Origin: Paracamarosporium sp. OC-R06-R3
Lineage: Eukaryota; Ascomycota; Dothideomycetes; Pleosporales; Didymosphaeriaceae
Length of the DNA: 64,000 nucleotides
Reading direction: 5' to 3'
NCBI GenBank assembly: GCA_019828545.1
Contig: JACVRA010000120.1
Span: 1-64,000 of the forward strand
Position 1 is the first letter of the stretch; each line of letters begins with the position of its first letter. Positions 53,324 through 64,000 of the stretch are shown here, in pieces. The notes beneath the pieces are model-generated. The model did no database searches. It had not been told where the DNA came from and was given only the letters and a program-made list of their open reading frames with translations. A program made the position numbers and the translations under genes.

Positions 53324-56137
53324 ATGCGATTGACGGTCAGGGTCCTGCCCTTGGCCGAGGAAAACGCCCGGGGCCCGTACCAAGAGGAGGCGCTCGCTGC
53401 CTTTAAGCAGCGCGACTTTGCAATTCCCGTGGACGAGCAAGACACTTTCGAGCAAGTGTGGCGCAAGATTGAAGACCGGTACAAAAACAACTACCTAGAG
53501 CCGCAGCAAGCCGCCTTCTTCATCATCAAGAAACTGCAGGATGGCCGGGACTGCGACCTCGACCTTAGCGACACCGTCGGCTCCATATTCAGCGAGGAAG
53601 CCGTCAGGGACCGCGTTGTACAGGTCATACCGAGTTTTGCGAACCGCCTCTACTCGATGCCTCCCTCAACCAATCTGCGACCGAATCCTCATAAACGCTC
53701 GAGAGAAGCGAGCGAAGAGGAGGCTAATAAAAGAATGCGGCATGAGGCACATTCAGAAGGACCTATGGATATGGACGTCGCTGGTGACGGACCCATTCGT
53801 TCTGTGGAATCGCACCACGACAGCCAGAGCAGCCGACGCAGCCAGGCATCGCCAGATAGGCATCGGTCAGAGAGGTCCCACTCGGGTGCATCTGTGACTC
53901 TAGTAAAGACACTTCGCCATGACAAACCTGAGTTCACTACGCACATAAAATCTGAGTCTCCGGAGCTCGGGGTGTCGCCCCCTCAGCCTGTTCTTGAGAG
54001 CCCTGCCAAACTATCGGGCCGCTTAAAGAAGCCTGCGCGGACTTCGTACGCGATATCGCCCTCAACACCAAGTGGGCTTGGATCAAAAGCCAACGCGGCG
54101 CGCTCGCCCATGACGGCGACACCCCAAACTTCCGGTTTAAAGTCGTCTTCGAAACCGAGAAATCAACAAAAGGGACGGCCTCCTCAAATGTCAAACGAAC
54201 TCAGGACAACCCCAAAGTCATCCCAAAATCGTCGCGAATCTGAGGGCACGAGGAATGCGTACAAGATAAAAGAAATGTTTCTTAACGGCTTAAACACTTC
54301 TACAAGAACTTCGAATGTATCAGGTACGCCTGTACCCTATAGCGATTTTAAAAGACCCGAACTTGCAGAGCTTCTTGTCACCCGCGGTTTAACGCCCCTA
54401 AAAAAGGGTCAGCGAAACAAGTCGGATATGGTACGGCGCCTTATCCAGGACGATGAGCAACATTCGGACAGACTGCACATCGACAACAACGACGATCCTG
54501 TCGTCCAAGAGACACCGCAGATAAAGAATCAGAAAAGAGAAAAGAAGAATAAGTACGTATCACCTAAGAGTAGCATGGACGGCGGTCTCACTGCTGGCGC
54601 GACTGCGCAACTCGAAGGAAGCGTGGTCGAACGTGAGGGCTTAAGTAAACAGCAATCCTCTGACACGGCATTACCCGTTCATAACCAACTCGACGAAGCA
54701 GTCACAAACGAGCTGCTCCGAGCGCCCTCGCCATTCCTCGTTCGAGAAGATCCGAGAAACGAAACTTTGGCACATGATCGGAGGAACCTTGCTGAAGACA
54801 ATGGCAATTCTTCCGGTCCTAGACCATCACAACCTGGTGACGATGCGGTTGAGCACAGCAGTTCGGTTCCGGTTGAGTCGTTCTGGTCGCAAGTAAAGGA
54901 AGTCGCAAAGGGGACGAGGCCCAGTAGAGCGAGTCGTTTGATGAATGGCGACTCAGCTGCAGCTGATGTATCTCAATCTTCACCGCTTGATGCTACCCAG
55001 GACGCTGTTCCCAAACGGAGACCCAATGACGTGGATCATGATCAAAATTCGGGTGCTCTGTCTCATTCCAGAAAAAATGCAGAGGTCAACGATTCATGTA
55101 TAAGAAATGATGCGCCCACAATTAAGCCTCATCCGCTAGCGCTGGAGGTTGCTCAAAGTACCTTTACTGAGAAGAGGCTGGATGGAAAAGATGGCGTCCC
55201 GCTTATCAACAAAGCTTCGCGGCCATCGCCAGAACGAGATGCTAACTACTATCTTAATGGCGAATCGTCTGTATGGAATTCTCCCTCTACGAGCGAAGTT
55301 AATGCCAGTAGAGCAAGAGAGCAAGCCGTTGAGGAGTTGATGGGTACAGAAGAACCAGCTCCAGCAAACTTCTCGGAAAGCGATGTCGAGATCAGGTCCA
55401 GATCTCCAAGCGCAGCCAACTCAGCCAGGTCATCCCCAATTGTGGTGCGAGAACCAGCGCAGTGGCTACCACGATCACCTTCACCGCGTCGACTTGAGAG
55501 TGACGCAGAGTCGGGCGGGTCAAAGGCTTCATCTCGATCTCAATCCCCAAATGTCTCCCCAAGGATCCCTGATGAAGATGCCTCCGACGACGACAGCAAT
55601 GGCCCGCAGAGCGACTCAGAGACTGACGAAGAGCCTGAGACCGACAGTGTAGATGTAAACCGGACTCCTTCTCCCGAGCCTCCGAACGCCCCACCTTCCG
55701 CCCAACCGCTACGCTCTTCGGTTGTCCCTGCAACACAATCCCCATCATCACAAGCCACCGCCTCTCGGCCACTCCCGCGACCATCCCAAACCAACGGCGG
55801 AATCAACCCCTGGTTCACCTCAGCGTCCCAGCCGCTCACGCACTCAATACATACCAAACCAAGTTTCCCTTCAGCATCACAGCCGGCGCCTCCCAAACGC
55901 GCCGCCGCGCGCCCCGCAACCGTCTACTCCTCCCTGAAAGCCATGTTGCGGAGCACGCGGGGGCGACCAAACGGCGCGGCGCCGACGACCAGGTCCGCGT
56001 CGTCAACGTTCAAGACAGGAAATCTGGGAAGCTTGGGTCAGAAGAAGTTGCCTAGTGCGCTTGGTGGGGAGAGCGATGAGGATGAGGATGAGGATGAGGA
56101 GAAGAGTCGAGAGAGTAGCAGTGAAGATGAAGAATAG
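53324..56137 (+). CDS. Nucleolar Net1/Dnt1-type protein (Cdc14-binding N-terminal domain)
   Basis: Single exon, 937 residues, starting at the first ATG of the frame. The N-terminal 100 residues, MRLTVRVLPL...DTFEQVWRKIEDRYKNNYLEPQQAAFFIIKKLQDGRDCDLDLSDTVGSIFSEE, match the N-terminal domain of yeast Net1/Tof2 and fission-yeast Dnt1. In those proteins it belongs to nucleolar factors that bind or restrain Cdc14-type phosphatase and organise rDNA. The remainder is long and disordered with basic (KRSREASEEEANKRMRH) and Ser/Pro-rich parts, a possible short fold at YSDFKRPELAELLVTRGLTPLKKGQRNKSDMVRRL (about 350-385; SAP-like), and a very acidic end (SDEDEDEDEEKSRESSSEDEE). The domain call is firm; the Cdc14 role is inference. 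Confidence 0.85.
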   Translation: MRLTVRVLPLAEENARGPYQEEALAAFKQRDFAIPVDEQDTFEQVWRKIEDRYKNNYLEPQQAAFFIIKKLQDGRDCDLDLSDTVGSIFSEEAVRDRVVQVIPSFANRLYSMPPSTNLRPNPHKRSREASEEEANKRMRHEAHSEGPMDMDVAGDGPIRSVESHHDSQSSRRSQASPDRHRSERSHSGASVTLVKTLRHDKPEFTTHIKSESPELGVSPPQPVLESPAKLSGRLKKPARTSYAISPSTPSGLGSKANAARSPMTATPQTSGLKSSSKPRNQQKGRPPQMSNELRTTPKSSQNRRESEGTRNAYKIKEMFLNGLNTSTRTSNVSGTPVPYSDFKRPELAELLVTRGLTPLKKGQRNKSDMVRRLIQDDEQHSDRLHIDNNDDPVVQETPQIKNQKREKKNKYVSPKSSMDGGLTAGATAQLEGSVVEREGLSKQQSSDTALPVHNQLDEAVTNELLRAPSPFLVREDPRNETLAHDRRNLAEDNGNSSGPRPSQPGDDAVEHSSSVPVESFWSQVKEVAKGTRPSRASRLMNGDSAAADVSQSSPLDATQDAVPKRRPNDVDHDQNSGALSHSRKNAEVNDSCIRNDAPTIKPHPLALEVAQSTFTEKRLDGKDGVPLINKASRPSPERDANYYLNGESSVWNSPSTSEVNASRAREQAVEELMGTEEPAPANFSESDVEIRSRSPSAANSARSSPIVVREPAQWLPRSPSPRRLESDAESGGSKASSRSQSPNVSPRIPDEDASDDDSNGPQSDSETDEEPETDSVDVNRTPSPEPPNAPPSAQPLRSSVVPATQSPSSQATASRPLPRPSQTNGGINPWFTSASQPLTHSIHTKPSFPSASQPAPPKRAAARPATVYSSLKAMLRSTRGRPNGAAPTTRSASSTFKTGNLGSLGQKKLPSALGGESDEDEDEDEEKSRESSSEDEE

Positions 56138-57201
56138 GAGTTTTAAGCGCTGCGCTGCGCTATGTCACGTTGTGTTTTGTGGCTTGTGGCTTGTGCTGTG
56201 CTGTGCTAGGGTATTGTATATATTATATGAAGGTTGAGGTTGGAGAGGTAGGGTTTGATCATGTCTATTGGATATTTGGTTAGTTGAGGCATAAGATGCA
56301 CTGTCATGTGGTGCGATGCGATGCAATGTGATGCGGGCTTTTGGTTGACTGATCCAATTTACCTGTGCATATTTGTTTGTCTGTTGTGTATACCTATCCT
56401 ACATGTGCGTGTAATATCTTACCGCTCGCGCTTTCTTGCTCAGCATATGACCTTGCCACTGGTACTTGCTATGTGTTCTGTGATGAACATGAACACACAT
56501 GGATACATGCACCAAGACTAAAGTAGGTAGATAGGTAAGTACCTACCTCCTTACTCTATTCTACTCTTCTGTGATTATTTAATGCTATCTCATCACCACG
56601 CCGTGTCCACATATCAACCAACAGCCTTTTACACGTAAATTTACCCACCAATCCAATGACCATGAGGAAACATGTAAAACACATCAGATGTTTATTCAGT
56701 ATGCAAGGTTACTTCGTCCTTGTTCTCAGCTGTCTTCTTTACATGTCCAAGCTTAGAATCTTGACGTTTGACTTCTCGATTGGATTGGTTCGTATTCATA
56801 TTCTTGCTTATTCTAATTCTTATTCTATCCTTCACATATCTACATTACGAACCGGACTGCGTACGCCCCTTTCCATCCAAGTTGCCAGCCGTTACATACA
56901 AAGTAGCACCAACCAAGTAATTGACTAACCGAGCACCGCCAACCAGACTAGACTCCTCGCACGCCGTCCGCACGTCGCTATGGTACGCTTTGTCTACAAT
57001 GATGGTAATTTATATGCTACGCTCGTTGATGCACACGCACATGCACAATGTGCACGGCAGCCTTCTAATCAACTAAATATCCTCCCCACATGATATGATA
57101 TGTATGATACAATGGCCGCCGCTAAGACGACCCGCGATGCATACTACGAACGTGGAATGAACGAATGAATGAAGGATGGGCCGGATGCCTTAGTCGAGCC
57201 T
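56138..57201. other. Intergenic, convergent 3' ends
   Basis: About 1.06 kb of mildly AT-rich sequence between two converging genes. Contains a short palindrome-like GTAGGT...ACCTAC near 56524-56546. No gene recognised. Confidence 0.45.
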
Positions 57202-60200
57202 TCACTCATCCTTTGGTTTCGCGCTGCCGTTCTGCTCAAGGCCATGAGCTGCGCTGTCTGACGTCTTATGCATGTAAAATTTGCGCTCTAGGAACTTGAG
57301 GCCTTCGTCGATAAAACTGGGATTGGTTGTTAGTAAAGTTTGTTTACGAGAGAGGTTTAAATGGGATGGGCGACTCACATGATAGGCGCACTAATGGCTA
57401 GGACAGCCTGCCATTCGCTCCAGTCGAGTGGGATAACGCTGAACAGGCCTTGTAGGAATGGCACGTAGAGTAGGACGAAGTGGAGCGCCATAGACAGGCA
57501 GATAGCGTACACGAGCATCATGTTTTCCCAGAGCGGAAGCGTGAGTAGTGATTCAGAAGAAGAAAGGGCGTTCATGGCGTTCAGCATCTCGATAACGACG
57601 AGTATGGAGAGCGAAACTGTCGAAGCGGCGCGGGAAGACTCGTTGGTGAATATTTCGCACCCGATTTCGGGGAACTGCGAAGAGCAGCGGTGGAAATGGG
57701 AGAGCTGGTAGAAACTGATCTGAGGGCCTGCGCTGTTGAACATGAACCACCACGCATAGCCGAACACGGTTGCCGCTCCAACATAAGTGCCAATAACCAT
57801 GTAGCGGAAGAATAGCCAGCCGTCGACGAGCGCTTCATCCCGCTTGCGAGGCTGCCTCTTCATAACATCGTGATCCGGGGGGTTGAAAGAGAGTGCGGTG
57901 GCAGGAAGGCCGTCCGTGACCAAGTTGACCCAGAGGAGTTGAACGGGAATCAAGGCTTCGGGCATACCAGCGGCAGCCGTAAGGAAAATGGAGACGACTT
58001 CACCAATGTTTGAGGAGATGAGGTATCGAATGAATTGTTGGGTGTTGTTGTAGATGGAGCGACCTTCCTCAACGGCGCCCTCAATCGTAGCGAAGTTGTC
58101 GTCTACCAGGACCATATCAGCGGCGAGCTTAGCGACATCGGTTCCGGATCCCATGGCAACACCAATGTCGGCCTTCTTTAATGCGGGGGCGTCGTTGACA
58201 CCATCACCAGTCATGGCAACAACTTCGCCAGCCTGTTGCAGGAGATCGACCAATTTCTGCTTGTGGGTAGGTTCGACACGAGAGAAAAGGGATGCTCTTT
58301 TGGCGGCCTCCATCTTCTGAGATTCGCTCAGATCATCAAATTCGCGACCAGTATAGCTCTTGCCGGTCGTATCTTCATTCGGACCAAAAACGCCAATCTG
58401 GCGGCAGATGGTTTCAGCCGTGTTCCGGTTGTCCCCAGTAATCACAATGACACGGATACCGGCTGAGCGGCATTTCGCGATCGAGGCCCGGACTTCAGGT
58501 CGTGGGGGATCCAACATGCCAACAAGACCGATGAGTGTCATGTTCTGCTCCAACTGCGCATACTCTTTGGTGGTCTTGGCGCCCTTCAATAGAGGATTCG
58601 AGCCAATGTCGTCTACGGATGCCAGGGCTAAGATACGAAGCCCTTTCTTACCGTAGTTAACAACCTCTTTAGCCAGCAGGCTTGCCATCTGCTTGTTGAG
58701 TTGGACCTTTTTACCGTTCTCACCAGTAATAACGTGGGTGCATCGGTCGAGGATGGATTCAGGAGCCCCTTTCACCAACAGCTTCTGCGAATGAGAGTTT
58801 TGAACCAAGACAGACATGCTCTTACGGTCTCGAGAGAACTCATAAGTTGCTTGTCGAGGGTAACGATCTTCGTAATATTTGCTTGCGCGATGAAGACGCT
58901 CGGATGGCGAAACAGATGCCCGAGTTGCGTTGTATTCGCGATCAGGCGTGCCAACCTTCTCAACCAGGACACGCAGAGCGCCCTCAGTGGGCTCACCAAT
59001 CAAGGCATGCTGCCCACTCTTGGAATCCAAAGAAAGGGCCGAATCATTGCAAAGCGCAGTGATCTCACAAATCTGGCGAACAGTATCGGAAGAGGCAGCC
59101 AAATCATCCCTAGTCTGTCCTTGAAACGTGATTCTACCCTCGGGGGCGAAGCTAGTACCCTCGACGTCGAATTCCTCCAAGCCTTTACCATCCTCAGTGA
59201 TGAAGACGATTTTATTGACGCTCATTTGGTTAGTAGTCAAGGTACCAGTCTTGTCGGAGCAGATTACACTGCAGCTTCCAAGGGTCTCGACAGACGGTAG
59301 GCTTCGGACAACAGCGTTCTTTGCCGCCATCTTGCGTGTTCCAAGAGCGAGACATGTGGTGATGACAACAGCAAGGCCTTCGGGAATAGCAGCGACACCA
59401 AGAGAAACAGCGATCTTGAGGTAGTAAATGGCACCTTTTGTGAAACCACCGTGGGAGGGGTCATTGAAGTTTCGGATGTTGATAAGCCAGACCAGAACGC
59501 AGATAGCAGTGATAACCTTGGCCAACGTGTCTCCGAAGTCGTTTAGTTTCTCTTTGAGTGGCGTAGGCTGTGAGATCTGCGATGTGATGCTCTCATGGAT
59601 GTCTCCGATTGCAGTGTTCGCGCCGGTGAGAACGACGAGCGCGGTGGCATGTCCCGTTACCACAGTGGTTCCCGAGAACAGCATATTGATCTGGTCTTGC
59701 TTGACAGCGTGTTCGTCCTTGATGGGCTTTGTGTCTTTGGATACGCTCTCGCTCTCGCCGGTAAGGATAGACTGGTCGATGTTGAAGCTGTTGCTCTGAA
59801 TGGACAATATCCTGCAGTCTGCGGGGATCCTGTCACCAACTGCGACAGAAACGACGTCGCCTGGCACCAAGTCGTCTGCCTTGATGCGTGTAATCTTCCC
59901 ATCGCGGACGACCTTCGCTTCGTTTGCAGAGTATTCTTGGAGGGCGGCGATGGCCTTTTCGGCGCTGGTTTCTTGCGAGACGCCAACGACGGCGTTTAAT
60001 ATTAAGATGGTGAGAATCTGCAAAAAGGGAGACGAGTCAGAATGGATGCGGAACCGTCGTGTTGGATGTGCCATGACTTACAACTGCAGGATCTACGAAG
60101 GCGGTCCAATCGTCGCCCCCTTCGAAAAGAGCGAGGACGAAGCTCACGGCCGCACTGCCTAGCAGGATAATGACCAACTGGTCCTTGAACTGCTCGAGGA

Positions 60201-60410
60201 TAAGCTCCCATATGGGCGTGGGAGGGTCTTCGGGAAGCGCTGTTCCTGTGCATCAGCAACCGTGTACACGATGGACGGAAGCCCCAACGCACCGTTTCTC
60301 CCATGCTTCTGGCGTGCGCTCTGCACCTGCTGCTCGGACAGGCCCTTCTGCTCGGAGACGCCAAAGTGCCTCAGCGCCTCGGCAGGCGTCCTTATGAAGG
60401 CATTCTCCAT
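57202..60410 (-). CDS. SERCA-type Ca2+-transporting P-type ATPase
   Basis: Four exons: 60410-60293, 60245-60082, 60017-57379 and 57316-57202; 1011 residues, the size of animal SERCA. It starts [29 protein letters not shown], aligned with the SERCA N-terminus. Phosphorylation site [10 protein letters not shown] with the Asp at 349 (351 in SERCA1), TGES in the actuator domain, transmembrane calcium-site motif AAIPEGLA, hinge [22 protein letters not shown], and late membrane helices including [25 protein letters not shown]. It pumps Ca2+ into the ER or a related store. The C-terminus, SAKPKDE after the last exon, lacks a canonical KKXX signal. PMR1-type is less likely given the length and the SERCA-like N-terminus. 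Confidence 0.94.
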
Positions 60411-61237
60411 GCTCTGGACGCGGCGATTACCTAACGACTCGGCGCGGGGTGCACAGTGAGGGGTGCAATCGGGACGGGCTGCAGGGCGTTTAACCTAGAG
60501 TGATCGTTGGCGGAAATGTCGCAATGAGCGTGGGCGGCCCGGGCTTATATGTCGCGGAGCTCCAGTTGATTGAGAGAAATATCCCAGAAATCTGTCCTGA
60601 AGAGCTTTGACCCACTCTGGGCCGCTCAAGCGCTCATGGCGAGGCGCTAGCCGAGTACAGGCAACCATGGCCCAGCCACGCGCTGCGACGACGCTGCATG
60701 CGACGCCCGTTGGCCAGAGGCTGCTCTTGCGAGCCTCTCCCTCGCAGGCCTGGGCGGGCTGCGTCTCGAGGGGCGGCCGTGGAATGTGCGCGAAGCAACG
60801 CCCCACGGCTTGATTCCGAAGCCCTCGCCGTTTTCGGAACGCCTGCCCCGCGAAAGTCCCACAGCGTGGAGACGTGGGCGATTCTGCGCCACACCCGCTG
60901 CGCCACGGCGGGTGCGCCACAGCAGGACGGCGCGCTTCCCAGTCACCACCACATGCATGGCACCAGTCACTGATCATCAACAGTCGTATTGACACTTCTC
61001 GTCTGCGTGTACCCAGATCCGGTCCGGTCCGGTCCACAGGGTATCAAAGATATCCTAACCCACAGTGCAAGCCCGCAAAAAGGTATAAACGCCAACGCTA
61101 TGCTGTCATGTCCGTCCATATCAACACCCAGTCATGCTTCCAAATCGCCACCTATGTGCCGAGAATAAATCGTCTATGTGCGCCCAATAAACCCGTCTCA
61201 CACCCGGGAAGAAAGAAAATGTACTGAGAAACATCCG
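60411..61237. other. Intergenic region
   Basis: Promoter of the Ca2+-ATPase gene (GC-rich) and 3' flank of the histidine kinase gene. A 180-codon minus frame here is not protein-like. Confidence 0.45.
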
Positions 61238-63993
61238 TCACGGGATGCTGCTGGCCGCGGCGCAGTGCTGCAGGATGAGCTTCTCCACGTCGCGGATGAC
61301 AAAGGGCTTGGTAAGGAAGCCCTTCATGCCCACCTTGCTTGCACGGTCGACGGCTGCATCCGTCACGTCCGCGCTGACGGCGAGGACAATGGGTTTCTCG
61401 CTGACCTCGTCCATCTTCAAGATCGACTCGGTGGCCTGGAACCCATCGAGACGCGGCATCCAGAGGTCCATGAGGACAACGTCGATGGCCTCGTGGGAAG
61501 GGCGTTGCGCATTGTTGTGTATTTGCTGGACGGCATCGTTACCGTCGTAGGCTTCATGAATATTGGTGTAGCCGAGGTTCTTGAGCATGTGGCGCAGCAC
61601 CCTTCGATTGATGCGGTTATCGTCAACTACTAGAAAGTTGAGCGGATGAGTCTCGGCGAGCTTCTTGTCGTTCCTGTCACGGCGAGAGTTGCTCCTGCCC
61701 TTTGAAGCAGCACGCGGTCGAGCTGGTGACGCGGAGCGAGGCGAGGGTAAACCAAGGAGATGTGAAGCGAGCGAAGACCGGCATGGTCCTGGGCTTTTAG
61801 AAGCTCGAGAAATAGGTTTGAAAGGCTCGGAAGTAAGAGGAGGTGTGCTAGGATGGCGTGTGGCGTTTGGGTGCAGTACTTCTGTTTCCACGGACAGGCG
61901 AGATTTCACAGAGGGGCTTGGTGACCCGAAAGGTGAACTTGGGCGGCTGCATACTTCGCCAGGTGCAAGTGGCACACGCATCTCAAACTCAGAGCCTTTT
62001 GCTGGGCCTGACACGTGCGATCGGAGGCAAAACAGGTCGCCCCCAAGTTTCCGTGCAAGCCCTTTAGCGACCATCAAACCGAGTCCGAGCCCTTCGCTAG
62101 CGCGCGTAGTAGAGTCGTCTTCTCTTGAGAAAGGCTTGAACAGGTTCGGCAAGAAAGCGGCGGGAATCCCAGAGCCAGTGTCCTTGACATTAATGACAAT
62201 GTACCGAGCGTTGACACTGAGCGAGGCTTTTAGAGTGATTGATCCGTGTTCTGTGAATTTGATGGCGTTGAGAGCCAGGCAGGAGATCATCTTGGCAAGG
62301 TCTTTCTCGTCGATAACGATTGTATCTGGCACATCTGACGATACCATCCATTCGATCATCTTCGAACGCGCCTCGCCGTTGGAGCTCCGTGTCCGCACCT
62401 CAATCTTCTCACCAAGCTCTGTTTCTTCCGCAATAGCAGAATCAGGTCGACCTCCGACTTTGAGTGCGTCGTTGACGACATACTGTATCACTTCACGTAT
62501 GTTTGTGAATCGTAACCCTGGAGCAGTTGACTGTTCGGATGCGAACATGGGTGATAAAACGGAATCGCCATGGCAACGACTTCCGATTGCGCCATGGGAG
62601 CCGTTTACCTCTACGGCTTCGACTGAATTTAATGGTTTCGAGGAGCGACCCGCGCAAGCTGCACTGCTGAGAGGCTCTTCTGAGATGGAATGGCGTACAC
62701 GGCGGCGAGCGCTCCTCGCCACTCGGACCTGCCCTGACCAAGCGAGTACATCGTCTCGCTTTCGTTTGATGCCCCTGTACTGAGCAAATGGGAGTGTGTC
62801 GCCTGTGATAGGGATCTCGGGCCGGCTGCTTCGGAGGAAAACGTTGGCCTGAGAAAAATCGGCATCTAAAGGTGTCGTAGGAGTTTCTGGCACTCCCATG
62901 TTCATGTCGTAAGCGTGGACGACGTTGTCGGCGGCTTCGACAGCACGTCGCGAAGAGTCTGCAATGTCCAGTCAGCAACGGGCAGTATGCATTGATCACG
63001 GTTCAAAGGTTCTACTGATGCGGAGGAAGAGTTGCGGCACTGACCTTGTACGGCCTCGATGTTTGCCTTTAGCGAGTCGAGCAGCTTCCGTGTGCGGGGG
63101 TCGTGGTGCGTGTCCTCAGCAACTTCCTTGATGTTTGCCATCATCACGTCCAACATGCCCACCACACCCTGCATCGGGGTCCGCAGTTCGTGCGAAAGAC
63201 TTCGCGCATAGGGCTTCAGCGACTGCGCCATGGATACGGCCTCGTGGGGAACAACTCTTGGCTCCTTCTTCACCACCTCGGCAGACTTTGCAAAGCTCTT
63301 TCCTTCCAGGACACGCTCCAGGATGAGGTCCTCCAATCCGTGGAACAACATTTCCAGATAACCCCAGCCCAACCGCCGCTTCGACGCTCCTTCTGGGCTC
63401 CACATGACACCGAAATGCGCGAAGCACTTGCCATCGGCGAACAAGGGAATCCCAAGATAGGCCTCGCCGGGCACAACCAGCTCGTTAGGATTGTTGATGA
63501 TGAAATCGTTGAGCTTTTCCGGGATGATGAAGATCTTGTCGTGCTTCATGTATGCGCACGGGCATTGGTAAGCGTGGTACTTAAAGTTCTTCATGTGGGC
63601 GTTGTTCCCGTGGCCATCGTCGACATAGAAAGCAGCTCCCATAAGACAAGCTCCGGGCTCCCCGATGGGCGGTAGTTCGACAGCGACATCCCGGTCGTCC
63701 TCGAGAATCCGCTTCGAGACGAAGGCGTACTGCGCGCCGGAGATGCGGGCGAGACCCTCGGTGAGCAGGTGCCAGAAGGCCTCGATGTCGGCTCTGCGGA
63801 GGGTGTCCTTGAGCTTGACGAACTCTTCTGCTGCGTTACTCTCGACGGGACTGTAGTGGCGAAGCAACTCGTCGTTGAAACCGGCCTCCCCGCCGTGGAG
63901 GACCATCCCTGGCATGGGCTTTGAGAAACAGAGGGACTGGCGTTGGATTAAGTCGGGCGGCACGGTGCTAGGGTCGAGAGCCATGTCCCCCAT
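61238..63993 (-). CDS. Hybrid histidine kinase (GAF-like sensor, HisKA, HATPase, receiver)
   Basis: Two exons, 63993-63045 and 62958-61238 (889 residues); the junction EAVQ-D-SSRRAVEAAD keeps frame. Residues 60-235 form a GAF-like sensory region (LLTEGLARISGAQYAFVSKRIL ... PGEAYLGIPLFADGKCFAHFGVMW). The phospho-accepting His268 lies in SLSHELRTPMQG. The ATPase domain shows N-box LALNAIKFTEHG, G1 box VKDTGSGIP, F box LFKPF and G2 box GLGLGLMVAKGLARKLGG. The receiver has NFLVVDDNRINRRVL, phospho-Asp near 811 in VLMDLWMP and Lys in FLTKPF. No membrane segment, so cytosolic. It likely signals through Ypd1-type phosphotransfer to Ssk1/Skn7-type regulators; the stimulus is not evident. The start codon lies eight bases from the window end, so an upstream exon cannot be excluded. 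Confidence 0.93.
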
Positions 63994-64000
63994 TTTGAAA

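Noticed and set aside
60495..61037. 180-codon minus-strand frame upstream of the Ca2+-ATPase gene
   Set aside because: GC-rich promoter sequence; no motif, Cys/Trp/Arg-rich composition unlike real proteins here.
61665..62783. 372-codon plus-strand frame
   Set aside because: Antisense to the histidine kinase gene, whose ATPase and receiver motifs are unmistakable.

Overview
The window is nuclear DNA of a filamentous ascomycete (Pezizomycotina; a dothideomycete would fit, but that is inference). Genes are dense and split by short introns of about 45-65 nt with GT...AG ends. The gene set is fungal (velB, Pho80-type cyclin, hybrid histidine kinase, RRM+YTH reader, Hel2, Atg5). Transposon remnants carry TGG->TAG and CAA/CAG->TAA/TAG changes, the signature of repeat-induced point mutation (RIP). 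All gene models below were spliced by eye, with reading frame checked across every junction.

Layout: 1-1218 is the RIP-degraded end of a Fot1/pogo-type DNA transposon with three subterminal repeat copies; it abuts the 3' end of a family-16 methyltransferase gene. 1210-11121 is housekeeping: methyltransferase, a disordered protein, a CSA/ERCC8-type WD40 protein, an Rrn10-like Pol I factor, Mnd1 and Hel2. 12816-18300 holds velB and an RRM+YTH m6A-reader gene, separated by long non-coding stretches; an AT-rich tract lies upstream of velB. 20415-33605 holds Bem46, proteasome beta1, a Pho80-like cyclin, a prolyl-4-hydroxylase-like enzyme, a spherulin-4-like protein, a CobW GTPase, a small hydrophilic protein, an unknown protein and Atg5. 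34337-45996 holds a synaptojanin-type phosphatase, a short Arg/Ser-rich protein, Cdc6/Cdc18 and Msh3; the last two share a divergent promoter with MluI-box motifs.

46791-52712 is the most unusual part. A gene of unknown function on the minus strand can be followed as five exons, but its third intron is about 3.85 kb instead of about 54 nt. The extra DNA (47423-51215) is bounded by about 60-bp terminal inverted repeats and TA dinucleotides. Inside are a gene coding for a fungal STAND-type N-terminal domain plus C2H2 fingers, a RIP-mutated LINE reverse-transcriptase fragment, and degraded coding sequence. The C2H2 gene's reading frame continues past its present stop through a tail whose stops all look like mutated glutamine codons, which suggests RIP leaking from the LINE into single-copy DNA.

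53324-63993 returns to ordinary genes: a Net1/Dnt1-type nucleolar protein, a SERCA-type Ca2+-ATPase and a hybrid histidine kinase. No tRNA, rRNA or CRISPR array was seen. Function, where given, rests on recognisable family motifs; no database search was possible.
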